Part shown: positions 1-7,325 of the stretch, one piece after another
Numbering within the stretch: the first letter of the stretch is position 1
How the letters are laid out: every line of letters begins with the position of its first letter
Assembly: GCA_009908915.1 (NCBI GenBank)
Contig: JAAAOJ010000061.1
Location: 1-56,317 of the forward strand
Length of the DNA stretch: 56,317 bases
Direction of reading: 5' to 3'
Source of the DNA: Planctomycetota bacterium
GTDB lineage: Bacteria; Planctomycetota; Phycisphaerae; SM23-33
Notes under the pieces: generated by a model
What the model was told of the DNA's origin: nothing
What the model saw: the letters and a program-made list of their open reading frames with translations, nothing else
Databases searched by the model: none
Translations under genes and position numbers: made by a program

Positions 1-335
1 GCTTCGCCGAAGTTCAGGAGATATCCCAGGTGCATATCGGTGAGTCTCAGGTAGGTCAGGATCTGTTTCTTGTGGGCGTTTGCAATGCGTTCAATTGACT
101 TCAGTTCAATGATGACGTTGTCGTCAACGACAATGTCAGCTCGAAAACCCTCGTCAAATCGGATGCCACGACAGACAATCGGGATTGGCACTTGGCGCTC
201 GCAAGCCAAACCACGCTTGCGCAATTCATCAAGCAGCACAACCTCATAGACCGTCTCAAGCAATCCGGGACCAAGCTCGCGGTGCAATAACACCGCAGCA
301 TCTATCACCACTTTGCCAATGTCATTCTCATTCAT
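1..335 (-). CDS. GxxExxY family protein, C-terminus cut by window edge
   Basis: The minus-strand frame is open from an ATG at 335 to the window edge and gives at least 111 residues beginning MNENDIGKVVIDAAVLLHRE. It carries the family signature GPGLLETVYE near residues 22-31 and a nuclease-like core, with FRADIVVDD followed by VIIELKSIE near residues 66-82, that recalls the D...ExK arrangement of PD-(D/E)XK folds. GxxExxY proteins are small (about 125-130 residues) and widespread in Planctomycetota, Bacteroidota and cyanobacteria; their function is unknown. Only the last few residues should be missing. The start codon is followed upstream by a short degenerate repeat at 336-365. Family assignment is firm; function is not known. 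Confidence 0.85.
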   Translation of the reverse strand, partial: MNENDIGKVVIDAAVLLHRELGPGLLETVYEVVLLDELRKRGLACERQVPIPIVCRGIRFDEGFRADIVVDDNVIIELKSIERIANAHKKQILTYLRLTDMHLGYLLNFGE

Positions 336-365
336 ACTTTGCGTTCTTCGCGCCTCTGCGAGAGT
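336..365. repeat. Degenerate 8-9-base word array upstream of the GxxExxY gene
   Basis: Directly before the GxxExxY start lie three imperfect words that each end in GCG on the plus strand: ACTTTGCG, TTCTTCGCG and CCTCTGCG. Read with the gene they form a run of CGCRRAG-like words. I see the same kind of short-word array at other spacers in this window, most clearly around the S23-type gene at 26317. Confidence 0.55.
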
Positions 366-567
366 TAATTGCTCATGATGCGAACTTGTTTTTCTACAGA
401 AATCTGGTTTACCCGGAACGCCGACGGCCAAATTGCCACCATCTTCGGGCGTTGTCGAGCCGTTTTGAGCGATGAACGCCCTCAGAGGCGGAAACGCGGC
501 TTGACGGCCCATGTATAACCACGGCAAATCGGGTGTTATCCAGATCTGGATAAAGCGGGAGCTGAAT

Positions 568-755
568 ATGGCGGAACACGATGGCCATTTGCGCGAGGTG
601 CTCGATGGATACACCAGGTTCCTGCAAGAGAAGAACTTGGCGATGGATAAGCACCAGCCGTACCTCGTGCGTTGGGTGGCGGAGTTCCTGCTGTTCGCCC
701 GGGCACAAACCGGGTACAGCTTCGAGTAGACGCTGGACCTGTTTCCGGCCGAGGC
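568..755 (+). pseudogene. Remnant of a tyrosine recombinase (integrase) N-terminal domain
   Basis: From ATG 568 the frame reads MAEHDGHLREVLDGYTRFLQ and continues through VRWVAEFLLFARAQTGYSFE. That is the SAM-like core-binding start of planctomycete and integron-type tyrosine recombinases. An in-frame TAG at 727-729 stands where the family usually has a Gln codon, and the frame after it continues as TLDLFPAE, so a CAG to TAG change looks likely. Homology then stops near 750. The catalytic domain (R..HxxR..Y) is absent. The fragment abuts the broken lipoprotein gene on the other strand, which suggests an old insertion followed by decay. The domain call rests on remembered family patterns, not a search. 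Confidence 0.6.
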
Positions 756-1117
756 GGGCGGTCTTATACGGCCCGCTGCCTTCGAGGAACTCGTCGATGG
801 TCGAGCTGAACAGCGGCACGATGGGGTAGTCGTAGCGGTCCAGCCACGCCCGACTGACTGCGGTGAACTGCAGCGGCCGGTGCGTCAGGTAGATCACGCT
901 GTAGTCGCGGGCCAGCCGTTTCATGACCTCCTGCGAGCCGTCCATTGGGTGGGCGTGGTTGATCATCGTAGCCGATGAGGCCGACGCCTTCTTCGCTGTC
1001 ACCGAGGATGGGAATGCTGAAGCGGGGCACCTTGACGTCGATGCGGTCGGGGCTGTCAACGCTGAGGCACCCGCCCATGAGCGCAGCTGGCATGGCCATG
1101 GCCACGACAGTTCTCAC
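755..1117 (-). pseudogene. Broken HAD/LNS2-like lipoprotein gene
   Basis: A GTG start at 1117, six bases after the stop of the upstream lipoprotein gene, gives a signal peptide with lipobox LMGGC and then SPDRIDVKVPRFSIPILGDS. Near 950-965 the sensible reading moves to another frame: HPMDGSQEVMKRLARDYSVI, then YLTHRPLQFTAVSRAWLDRY, IDEFLEGSGPYKTARL. That second part resembles LNS2/HAD-type phosphatase domains (hydrophobic strand, YLT-R, then a helix). The expected DxDxT loop between the two parts is missing, so a deletion with frameshift is likely. The 3' end runs into the integrase remnant near 755. The product cannot be functional as read. The gene at 5345 is a related, intact design. Confidence 0.6.
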
Positions 1118-1123
1118 GTCGGC

Positions 1124-1264
1124 CTATTCCTGCTCAACGTGAGCGATGTCTTCGGTGCGTACGGTGGGACGTCGCGAGTCGTCATCGTCGGTCTCGATGC
1201 TCAGGCAGCCGTTGAGAACCGTGGTCAGGGCGACGGCCAACAGGGATGAGGCAATTGTCCGCAT
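1124..1264 (-). CDS. Small lipoprotein, 46 residues
   Basis: ATG at 1264 follows a clear AAGGAG ribosome-binding site and encodes 46 residues. The N-terminus MRTIASSLLAVALTTVLNGC is a lipoprotein signal ending in lipobox LNGC, so Cys20 would be lipidated. The mature part is a 26-residue acidic, unstructured tail with a DDDD run. The stop is followed after six bases by the start of the broken lipoprotein gene, so the two probably formed an operon. I do not recognise a family. The good ribosome-binding site and lipobox support a real gene despite its size. Confidence 0.65.
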   Translation of the reverse strand: MRTIASSLLAVALTTVLNGCLSIETDDDDSRRPTVRTEDIAHVEQE

Positions 1265-1411
1265 AGCTGGCTCCTTCGTTTCTACGGAAACGTCCGTTGC
1301 GATATTGTATCACGCTGCCGAGCCGACGCGCAGGGGCTGCCGCGCAGAAAAGGACGCGACGACCCGCGGGGGCCGCCGCGCCCGAATCATGCTGTCCTGC
1401 TATGGCGGCGC

Positions 1412-1858
1412 TCAGCCTTGCTTGACGCTGATGCGTTTGGGCTTGGCTTGCTCGCTCTTGGGCAGCGTAATGGTGAGCACGCCGTCCTTGTAGTTGGCGT
1501 CGATGTTGTCGGCATCGACCTCGCTGGGCAGTTGCACGATGCGCTGGAACGAGCCGCTGCGGCGTTCCACATAGTGGTAGCGTTCGCCGGATTTCTCGGT
1601 CTCGTCCTTCTTCTCGCCGCGGATGAGCAGGGCGCTGTTCTGGACTTCGATGTCGATGTCCTCGGTCTGCATACCGGGCAGCTCGGCCCGGACGAGCAGG
1701 TCGTCCTCGCGTTCGGACACGTCGATCGCGGGCCAGTACGTGCCCATGCCGCTCGGGCCTTCGCTCCAGTCGTCGAAAAAGCGTCCGAACAGGCTGTTCA
1801 CATCGTCGCGCAAACGACTCAGGCTGGGGGTTCGTGTACGTCGTGTCAGCATTGTCAT
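1412..1858 (-). CDS. Small heat-shock protein Hsp20 (alpha-crystallin family)
   Basis: This encodes a 148-residue ATP-independent chaperone that holds unfolding proteins in oligomers. The alpha-crystallin domain runs from about residue 40 (YWPAIDVSEREDDLLVRAEL) to the conserved GVLTITLPK near residues 128-136. The N-terminal arm contains RDDVNSLFGRFFDDW, and a KPKRISVKQG tail follows. I chose ATG 1858 because AAGGAGGT lies six bases before it; an open frame ten codons longer upstream has no such site. It stands alone on the minus strand. I saw no CIRCE element and no convincing heat-shock promoter upstream. The family call is very safe; assignment to a specific hsp subtype is not possible. 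Confidence 0.95.
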   Translation of the reverse strand: MTMLTRRTRTPSLSRLRDDVNSLFGRFFDDWSEGPSGMGTYWPAIDVSEREDDLLVRAELPGMQTEDIDIEVQNSALLIRGEKKDETEKSGERYHYVERRSGSFQRIVQLPSEVDADNIDANYKDGVLTITLPKSEQAKPKRISVKQG

Positions 1859-2097
1859 GGTTGACCTCCTTTCCTTGCGGGCGGTCACACCACGTGCCGC
1901 CGCACGGGAAGTTCTACGTGTTTTTGTTCACCAATGCTCGTTCACCGGATTGTATTGCAACTCGCATGCCAAAATTTACGAGAGACCGTATGTTGTGCAA
2001 GACAAGTAATAATAAGGCCGTATGGTATATGCGCCGCGAAGTGTCTATAGAGAGAGACCAGACGCTGTCGAATTGACAGCGCAGAAACCGACGGGTG
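1859..2097. other. Non-coding spacer upstream of hsp20
   Basis: This stretch is AT-richer than its surroundings and probably holds the hsp20 promoter on the minus strand. I could not identify a good -35/-10 pair or a known heat-shock operator, and no convincing gene is present. Confidence 0.4.
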
Positions 2098-2316
2098 TCA
2101 AAATGAAAGTCGCCCGTGCGGGTCCGTCGAATTCCCCCGCGGCGGATTGCGTCGCGCAGTCGGCCGGGCCAGGCCTTTGGGGTGCCGGCTTGGCGAACGT
2201 TTGTTCACGGCCCCCGCGATATCGCGCAGCCAGGCGGCGGGGTCCGGCTCGGGCAGCCGGGCCGAGGCGCAGGCAAGGCAGACGATGACGGTCAGCAGAA
2301 GCAGCACTCGTAGCAT
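2098..2316 (-). CDS. Small exported protein, 72 residues, unknown
   Basis: ATG 2316 has an AGGAGA ribosome-binding site eight bases upstream. The product begins MLRVLLLLTVIVCLACASAR, a typical short signal sequence. Cys16 could be a lipobox cysteine, but the preceding residues (CLA) are not ideal. The mature part is basic and proline/arginine-rich with no recognisable domain. It lies downstream of moxR on the same strand with a 130-base gap. In many genomes a DUF58 gene follows moxR; this is not one. The start signals support translation, but the composition of the second half could also be random high-GC sequence. Confidence 0.4.
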   Translation of the reverse strand: MLRVLLLLTVIVCLACASARLPEPDPAAWLRDIAGAVNKRSPSRHPKGLARPTARRNPPRGNSTDPHGRLSF

Positions 2317-2446
2317 GGTGGATCTCTCCTGGTGTTTGTCGAGCTTGTGGTAGGTTGTTTCCCTCCGCGGCAGAGTGTAGGCGAGGAGGCAAAGGGCGGT
2401 GTTGACGCGGCATGAAGACTGCGCAAAATCCCGGCGGTCGGTCGAG

Positions 2447-3433
2447 CTACGGTCGAACCGCGGCGAGGAGGTCGTCGATGACGGCCTGGGGCGCGATGCC
2501 GTCGGCCTGGGCCTCGAAGTTGAGAATCAGCCGGTGTCGCAGGGCCGGCGCGACGGCGGGGGCGATGTCGTCGTAGGCCACGTTGGCCCGACCGTCGTGA
2601 AGGGCGGCGACGCGGGCGGCCAACATCATCGCCTGGGCGGCTCGCGGGCTGGCGCCGTAGCGGACGTATTTACCCACCAGCGGCGGCGCGTCCTCGCCGT
2701 CGGGGTGGCTGGCCGTGACCAGCCGGGCCGCGTAGCTCGTCACGTCCGCGGCGGCGGGCACCTGGCGGACGAGGGCCTTCATGGCCTCGATGCGTTCGGC
2801 GTCGACGACCGGCTCGGCCCGCGCGACGCTACGCCCGGTCGTGCGGTCGAGAATGCTCGCCAGTTCGTCGGCCGAGGGCGCGGTGACGTTGACCTTCAGC
2901 ATGAAGCGGTCGAGCTGGGCCTCCGGCAGCGGGTACGTGCCTTCCATCTCGATGGGATTCTGCGTGGCCAGCACCATGAACGGTTGCGGCAGGGGGTGGG
3001 TGGTCCGTCCGGCCGAGACGGTCTGCTCCTGCATGGCCTCCAGGACGGCCGACTGTGTCTTGGGCGTGGCCCGGTTGATCTCGTCGGCGAGGACCAGGTT
3101 GGCGAAGATCGGCCCGGGCTGGAAGCGGAACTGCTTGCCGGCGTCGGTCGTTTCCACGACGTTCGTGCCGGTGATGTCGGCGGGCATCAGGTCGGGCGTG
3201 AACTGGATGCGATGGAAGCCCAGGTCCATCGCCTCGCCCAGCGTCCGCACCAGCAGCGTCTTGCCGATGCCCGGCACGCCCTCCAGCAGCACATGGCCGC
3301 CGGCCAGCAGGCACGCCAGCACCTGGTCGATGACCTCGCCGTTACCGACGATCACCCGCCTGAGCTGCTCGACGATGCGATCGCAGTCGGCCTCAAACGC
3401 CGCCACCTGCTCGCCGAAGTCGCCTTGTCCCAT
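2447..3433 (-). CDS. MoxR-family AAA+ ATPase
   Basis: This is a 328-residue chaperone-like AAA+ ATPase of the MoxR class, a group that usually helps assemble or activate metalloenzymes and vWA-domain proteins. Counting from ATG 3433, Walker A is GVPGIGKT (52-59) and Walker B LADEIN (115-120). The MoxR words NRATPKTQSAVLEAMQE and ATQNPIEMEGTYPLPEAQLD follow, with sensor 2 near YGASPRAAQAM. A frame four codons longer exists, but a candidate extended -10 overlaps it, so 3433 looks more likely and may be leaderless. The usual DUF58/vWA partners are not beside it here; a vWA protein lies far away at 55111. The family is certain; the client is unknown. Confidence 0.93.
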   Translation of the reverse strand: MGQGDFGEQVAAFEADCDRIVEQLRRVIVGNGEVIDQVLACLLAGGHVLLEGVPGIGKTLLVRTLGEAMDLGFHRIQFTPDLMPADITGTNVVETTDAGKQFRFQPGPIFANLVLADEINRATPKTQSAVLEAMQEQTVSAGRTTHPLPQPFMVLATQNPIEMEGTYPLPEAQLDRFMLKVNVTAPSADELASILDRTTGRSVARAEPVVDAERIEAMKALVRQVPAAADVTSYAARLVTASHPDGEDAPPLVGKYVRYGASPRAAQAMMLAARVAALHDGRANVAYDDIAPAVAPALRHRLILNFEAQADGIAPQAVIDDLLAAVRP

Positions 3434-3440
3434 TGTCTCT

Positions 3441-3449
3441 ATCATACCA
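3441..3449 (-). promoter_or_regulatory. Candidate extended -10 promoter of moxR
   Basis: On the minus strand TGG is followed by TATGAT (3446 to 3441), an extended -10 pattern. Transcription would begin near 3434, right at the ATG at 3433. No good -35 is visible. Confidence 0.4.
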
Positions 3450-3794
3450 ATAGCTTAGCACGTCAGGCCTTGCCGGTCGAGACCGAAGCTCATTCAGTGA
3501 TGATTGGGCACTCGATTTTGAAGCAGGGATAAACACTGAGTAATGCGGATGATTGTATGCCGTCTCGATCCGGAAAACGAATGTCGACGCAGACGTGGTG
3601 TTGAAACCGCTCCCCCTTTGGGGGAGGTGGCGAGTCCGCGAGCCGGTGGGGGCGGGGGCAGAAAGACAAGAAACGTCGACGCGGGCGTCGACGGCCAAAC
3701 GGACGTGCATCGCTCGTGAGGCTCCAATCCGAATTCCGAATTCCCAACTCATAACTCCGACTTCATCTTCTCTGCCTTCTCCGCGGTTTGACGC
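3450..3794. other. Spacer with palindromes between moxR and the antiporter
   Basis: There is no gene here. It holds a perfect 7-bp hairpin CTCCCCC/GGGGGAG at 3610-3626, then a GC-rich arm. A second perfect 9-bp hairpin (CGTCGACGC, two-base loop, GCGTCGACG) lies at 3674-3693, and a degenerate AATTCC word array at 3726-3765. Either hairpin could end transcription entering from one side, but neither is followed by a T-run. Confidence 0.5.
3726..3765. repeat. Degenerate GAATTCC/ATAACTCC word array
   Basis: Six short imperfect words in a row, GAATTCC twice and then variants such as ATAACTCC and GACTTCAT. The block CATAACTCCGA recurs in inverted orientation at 19755-19784 between rplK and rplA, so this is a dispersed element and not local slippage. 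Confidence 0.6.
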
Positions 3795-5057
3795 TTACTC
3801 TTCCGTCGGCAGGAGCTTTTTGACCATGGGCGAGATGGTCAGGCCCTGCAGGAAGATGGAGATAAGAACCACGCCGTAGGTCATGCAGAGGATGGTGTTG
3901 CGCGAGGCGTTCCGGGCGGGGGTGGCCATGGGTAGCGACAGGGCCATCGCCAGCGGCAGGCCGCCGCGCAGACCGCCCCAGGTGAGGATGGTCGTCGCCC
4001 GGGGGTAGAAGTCGTATCGCAGGCGGAGCAGGTTCAGGGGGATGGTCACGGCGACGAGTCGGCCGACCAGGACGATCGGCACGGCCGCCGAGGCGGCGAG
4101 GCAGGCGGCGGGCAGGTCCGGCTCGACCGCGCGGGCGATGACCAGCAGTTCCAGGCCTACGACGGTGAAGAGGATCATGTTACCCACTTCGTCGATCATG
4201 CTCCAGAAGGCGTTAACGTCGCGGCGGTCGCCTTCACGCAGCGTTCGGGCGGCTCGTCCGACCAGCGTGCCGCTGACGACCATGGCGATCGCGCCGGAGC
4301 AGTGGATCGCGTTGGCCAGGGCATAGCCGCCCGTCGCGACGGCCAGGCCCAGCAGTGTCTCGACGTGGGCCTCACCCGCCGACCGCACCAGCCAACTGGC
4401 CAGCTTGCCCAGCAGCACGCCCAGCAGCAGTCCGCCGGCGGCTTCCATGACGAAGAGCCCGACGACGGTCCCGGGGTTGACGGCCTGGCCTGTGTAGACC
4501 TTCATGACCGTCACGAACATCACCACGCCGATGCCGTCGTTAAACAGCGACTCGCCGCAGATGTCGGTCCGCAGGCGCCTGGGCCCGCCGACGCGCTCGA
4601 GAATGGCCAGAACGGCGATGGGGTCGGTCGGCGAGATCAGCGCTCCGAACAGCAGGCATTCGACGAAGCTCAACTCCAGCCCCGCCCACTGCGACAGCCC
4701 GAAGGTCGCGGAGGCCACGATGAAGGCCGTCGCCACCACGCCGAAGAGGGCAAAGACGCTGATTTCGACCTTCCGACCGAGCAGGTCGTCGAGGTCCACG
4801 TGGAAGGCCCCCGCAAACAGCAGCAACCCGAGCATCGTATCCAGCAGCAGTGCGGAGAAGTCGAGGCGGTCGAAGAACCGTTCGATATGCGGCTCGATGT
4901 TCAGGCCGACCGCGTCCAGCCCCGCCAGCAGGATCGCCCCGGCCAGCGAGACGGCCATCACGCCAATGGTCGGATGCAGCCGCAGGAATCGGCGGTTGAC
5001 GTAGGACGCCCCGGCGGCCAGTGCAATCGTCACGCTCAATGCCTGGAAAACGCTCAC
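3795..5057 (-). CDS. Na+/H+ antiporter, CPA1/NhaP type
   Basis: An integral membrane cation:proton antiporter of about 420 residues with some twelve hydrophobic segments. Diagnostic words are LLLFAGAFHVDLDDL, the ion-site region GALISPTDPIAVLAIL (the ND/TD pair of transmembrane helix 5-6), GESLFNDGIGVV, and TWGGLRGGLPLAMAL near the C-terminus. I chose the GTG at 5057 (MSVFQALSVTIALAAG) because homologues begin this way and AAAGGG lies nine bases upstream; an in-frame ATG at 5093 is the alternative. The frame stays open to 5246, but that part coincides with a folded leader RNA. It probably exports Na+ in exchange for H+ and helps pH and salt homeostasis. Confidence 0.9.
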   Translation of the reverse strand: MSVFQALSVTIALAAGASYVNRRFLRLHPTIGVMAVSLAGAILLAGLDAVGLNIEPHIERFFDRLDFSALLLDTMLGLLLFAGAFHVDLDDLLGRKVEISVFALFGVVATAFIVASATFGLSQWAGLELSFVECLLFGALISPTDPIAVLAILERVGGPRRLRTDICGESLFNDGIGVVMFVTVMKVYTGQAVNPGTVVGLFVMEAAGGLLLGVLLGKLASWLVRSAGEAHVETLLGLAVATGGYALANAIHCSGAIAMVVSGTLVGRAARTLREGDRRDVNAFWSMIDEVGNMILFTVVGLELLVIARAVEPDLPAACLAASAAVPIVLVGRLVAVTIPLNLLRLRYDFYPRATTILTWGGLRGGLPLAMALSLPMATPARNASRNTILCMTYGVVLISIFLQGLTISPMVKKLLPTEE

Positions 5058-5204
5058 GCTCAACGACCCTTTCGCAACGGGTTGACATTTCATCACACAT
5101 CGCCCGTTCGGGCCAGTGAAAACGCCCGCCGGTGCGACGCGACCATTTTTCAAATTTTCAAACGACTGCTGCAAGAAGGGCCTGAGGTGTGAGGGCCCGT
5201 GGGC

Positions 5205-5262
5205 CTGAGCAAAGACCATTAGGGTGGGTAGCTTCTTACCCCCCACTAGGTCTTGGCCTCGG
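5205..5262 (-). promoter_or_regulatory. Structured leader RNA of the antiporter gene, possible Na+ riboswitch
   Basis: In the 5' leader of the antiporter two nested helices are visible on the minus strand. The outer is AAGACC pairing with GGTCTT (5249-5254 with 5212-5217). The inner is GGGTA closed by TACCC (5237-5241 with 5226-5230) around the loop AGAAGC, with G/C-rich extensions and an asymmetric internal loop between the helices. GGCC blocks flank both sides. About 20-60 bases downstream, alternative GGCCC/GGGCC pairings could serve as an expression platform. Na+-sensing riboswitches are known upstream of such transporters, but I cannot confirm the consensus from memory. Confidence 0.5.
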
Positions 5263-5308
5263 GACGCGATCTACTTCTAATCCTAAACGGGCTGCCAGAC
5301 CGGTTGAA

Positions 5309-5338
5309 TTGACAACGCCCACGGCGATTCCGTAGGCT
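5309..5338 (+). promoter_or_regulatory. Promoter of the HAD-like lipoprotein gene
   Basis: TTGACA (5309-5314), an 18-base spacer and TAGGCT (5333-5338). The predicted transcript start falls at about 5345, which is the likely start codon, so the message would be leaderless. Confidence 0.5.
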
Positions 5339-5344
5339 GTGGCC

Positions 5345-6217
5345 ATGCAGACCATGATTCAACGACTCGCCCTGCTGTCGGCGGCTGTGCTCTGGTGCAG
5401 CGGCTGCGGCGGCTACTACATCATGAACGTGCCGGACCAGGTCGCCAGAACGGACGGGCAGATCGTGCCCGTCGCCCGCCTCCAGCGGAACGACATGTTC
5501 GTGATGGCCGTACCGCAGACCGGCTCGCCGATGCGTTTCCGCCTCGACGGCGGGGAGCTAAAGGCCTGTGGGACCGACGAACTCGGCTATGCCGCCGTGC
5601 AGATGCCCGCGCCGGACAGCCCCGGCAAGCACCAGCTCTACGTGGCCATGCTCGATCCGGTGGGCGAGGAAGTCTCCGCCACCGTGCCGGTCTTCGTCTG
5701 GGATCCGTCGCGGCCGGTGGTGGCCGTCGATCTCGACGCCGTTCCGCCCGAGGGGTGGACGAACAGCAGCGACGCGGCCGCGGCGCTGAACCGCATCGCC
5801 CGCAAGGCCAACGTCCTCTACTTCACTCGCAACAGTGCCCGCACGCAGCAGCGTGTTCACGAACGGTTCGTCCGCGAGGGCTACCCGGACGGGCCGATCC
5901 TGCTGTGGCAGCGGCAGCGATGGCACATCACCCGGGAGGGGCGGCTGGGCATTCCGCGGGTGGTCATCGAGCAGCGGCTGCTTAGCCAACTGCCAGTCCT
6001 GCGCGACGAGTTCCCGAATCTTACGCTGGGTATCTGCCGTAGCGAGACCGCTGCCCAGGCGTTTGTCGACGCCGGCATGCGGGCGCTGGTCATCGGTCGG
6101 CCCGGCTTGACCGGCTCGAACCTCCTCCACCGCGACAGCTGGGCCGATCTTGCCCGAGGCCCGCTGCCGAGTTTCGTTTCGCCCGACGCCCCGACCAAGC
6201 GGCCCCAGTTGCCGTAA
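5345..6217 (+). CDS. HAD/LNS2-like lipoprotein
   Basis: The product is about 290 residues. MIQRLALLSAAVLW ends in CSGCGG, a probable lipoprotein signal. The first half is a beta-rich domain (residues about 25-120) with no name I recognise. The second half looks like a HAD-type fold: VVAVDLDAV supplies a DxD, NVLYFTRN the second strand, and VREGYPDGPILLW plus LTLGICRSETAAQAFVDAGM the later elements, in the order of LNS2 phosphatase domains. Whether it is still a phosphatase is unclear because the residue after DxD is Ala. GTG 5339 and ATG 5345 are both possible starts; the promoter position favours 5345. The pseudogene at 755-1117 encodes a related protein. Confidence 0.6.
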   Translation: MQTMIQRLALLSAAVLWCSGCGGYYIMNVPDQVARTDGQIVPVARLQRNDMFVMAVPQTGSPMRFRLDGGELKACGTDELGYAAVQMPAPDSPGKHQLYVAMLDPVGEEVSATVPVFVWDPSRPVVAVDLDAVPPEGWTNSSDAAAALNRIARKANVLYFTRNSARTQQRVHERFVREGYPDGPILLWQRQRWHITREGRLGIPRVVIEQRLLSQLPVLRDEFPNLTLGICRSETAAQAFVDAGMRALVIGRPGLTGSNLLHRDSWADLARGPLPSFVSPDAPTKRPQLP

Positions 6218-6272
6218 CAGACCGCCGCCTTGCCCCTGTCCCATGGGGCGCCGGGTCGCTACAATGTCGCCG

Positions 6273-7325
6273 ATGTCCGACGTTCAGACAATCCTCGTCG
6301 CGCTGCCCAACTGGGTCGGCGACGCTGTGATGGCCACGCCCGCGCTGCGGGCCCTGCGAGCGCACTATCGCGACGCGCTCATCACGCTGCTGGGACGGCC
6401 GGCCATCCTGCAGGTCCTCGGCGACGACCCGCGACTCGCCGATGCGACGATGGAGACGCATAAGGGCGGGCTGCTGAGCACGTGGCGAACGGCTCGGGAG
6501 ATTCGCCGCGGCCGCTTCGACCTCGCCGTCCTGCTGCCCAACAGCTTTCGCAGCGGGCTGCTGGCCTGGCTCGGGCGGGCGAAGCGACGGGCCGGCTATG
6601 CCCGTGACGGACGTGGATGGATGCTCACCGACGGCATCGCCCCGCCGCGTAACGCAGCCGGCAAGCTCCGGCCGTACCCGGCACGCGACTACTACATAGA
6701 CCTGGTCGCCACGCTCGGTGCGCCCGTCGCGTCCGGCGAGCTGACGCTGGCCGTCGATTCCGCCGCTGCCGATGCCGTGCTGGCCGAGGCCGGCTTCGAC
6801 CCCGACCGCCCGCTCGTGATGATCAACCCCGGCGGGGCGAACAACCTCTCGAAGCTCTGGCTCGCTGAGCGGTTTGCCGCGGTGGCCGACGAACTCGCCG
6901 AGCAGCGCGATGCCCAGATCATCCTGAACGCCGCACCCGCCGAGCGGGAGATGCTGGCGCCGGTCTCCCAGGCCATGCGAAACCGGCTGCTGCTGGACTT
7001 TACACGGCGCGGAAACACGCTGAGGCAGCTCAAGGCGCTACTCGCCCGCTGCGACGTGTTGATCACCACCGACACCGGCGCCCGCCATATCGGGGCCGCC
7101 GTCGGCTCGGCTGTCGTCACCATCTTTATCAGCACCGATCCCGAGTGGGCTCGCATCGACTGCCCGCGAGAGACGATCGTTACGGTCAATACGCCGTTCA
7201 TGCCGGTGGAGACCGGCAGCCACGCGCACCTGCAGATGGTTCGTGGCGTGACGGTCGAGATGGTGCGGTCGGCCGCCGAGACGTGGCTGGACGTCCCGGC
7301 CGAGGCGAAGGGAGGGACGCCGTGA
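6273..7325 (+). CDS. Glycosyltransferase family 9, heptosyltransferase II-like
   Basis: This is a cytoplasmic-side GT-B enzyme of 350 residues in the ADP-heptose:LPS heptosyltransferase (WaaF/RfaF) group. The N-terminus has the signature PNWVGDAVMATPALRAL, the middle MINPGGANNLSKLW, and the donor site LITTDTGARHIGAAVGSAVV near residue 270, followed by FISTDPEW. It starts a run of genes that overlap by four bases (kinase, GT4, plsY), so they are one operon. I chose ATG 6273; ATG 6264 overlaps a TACAAT that could be the -10, and longer versions would overlap the previous gene. The role is sugar transfer onto an LPS-like core; the precise acceptor is inferred. Confidence 0.85.
   Translation: MSDVQTILVALPNWVGDAVMATPALRALRAHYRDALITLLGRPAILQVLGDDPRLADATMETHKGGLLSTWRTAREIRRGRFDLAVLLPNSFRSGLLAWLGRAKRRAGYARDGRGWMLTDGIAPPRNAAGKLRPYPARDYYIDLVATLGAPVASGELTLAVDSAAADAVLAEAGFDPDRPLVMINPGGANNLSKLWLAERFAAVADELAEQRDAQIILNAAPAEREMLAPVSQAMRNRLLLDFTRRGNTLRQLKALLARCDVLITTDTGARHIGAAVGSAVVTIFISTDPEWARIDCPRETIVTVNTPFMPVETGSHAHLQMVRGVTVEMVRSAAETWLDVPAEAKGGTP

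Noticed and set aside
2399..3532. A 377-codon plus-strand frame opposite moxR
   Set aside because: Gly/Val/Asp/Arg low-complexity translation; the minus strand has a complete MoxR ATPase.
5058..5246. Longer N-terminus for the Na+/H+ antiporter
   Set aside because: The extra residues are polar, unlike the family start, and coincide with a folded leader RNA; GTG 5057 gives the family-typical beginning.
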